Shown in pieces: positions 5,586-5,591 of a stretch of DNA of 5,591 nt. The stretch spans positions 1-5,591 of the forward strand of contig CALALV010000048.1 in the NCBI GenBank assembly GCA_937925605.1, given 5' to 3'. The notes beneath the pieces were generated by a model that had not been told where the DNA came from, did no database searches, and was given only the letters and a program-made list of their open reading frames with translations. Both the position numbers and the translations under genes were made by a program. Source of the DNA: an uncultured Woeseia sp. GTDB taxonomy: Bacteria; Pseudomonadota; Gammaproteobacteria; Steroidobacterales; Woeseiaceae. Each line of letters opens with the position of its first letter. The stretch's first letter is position 1.

Positions 5586-5591
5586 GGACTG

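Overview
The window comes from a high-GC Gram-negative bacterium. A TonB-dependent outer-membrane receptor with a Sec signal peptide fixes the envelope type. The mix of a GcvA-like LysR regulator, a class A Hsp20 and a ZnuD-like receptor fits a gammaproteobacterium best; this is inferred from gene style, not from a marker gene. No rRNA, tRNA, CRISPR array, insertion sequence or phage gene is visible. Coding density is high and no gap between genes exceeds about 110 bases.

Left part (1-1472): a PhzF-family isomerase gene, cut by the window edge, is transcribed leftwards and stands divergent to a LysR-type regulator gene. The 104-base gap between them is AT-richer than its surroundings. It carries a good sigma-70 promoter for the phzF-like gene, an interrupted palindrome lying on that promoter, and two copies of TTAGGCTAA just before the regulator's start codon. 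This is the classic layout of a LysR regulator controlling its divergent neighbour.

Middle (1468-2625): a small heat-shock protein gene (Hsp20) follows the regulator. It has a near-perfect Shine-Dalgarno sequence, a heat-shock-like -35 element that overlaps the regulator's stop codon, and a strong intrinsic terminator. It is therefore probably its own transcription unit. Converging on it is a gene for a four-helix inner-membrane protein of unknown function.

Right part (2736-5591): a six-helix membrane protein of unknown function, loosely resembling the Frag1/DRAM/Sfk1 layout, runs rightwards. It meets tail to tail with a leftward gene for a ZnuD-like TonB-dependent receptor, and the two stop codons share one CTAG. 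The receptor carries His/Glu-rich segments, including a perfect three-copy GEEHEE repeat, which suggest uptake of zinc or another transition metal.

The genes look like mostly independent units rather than one pathway. I see no convincing new multi-gene system. The best leads are the metal-binding repeat of the receptor, the operator layout in the phzF/lysR gap, and the two unrecognised membrane proteins.
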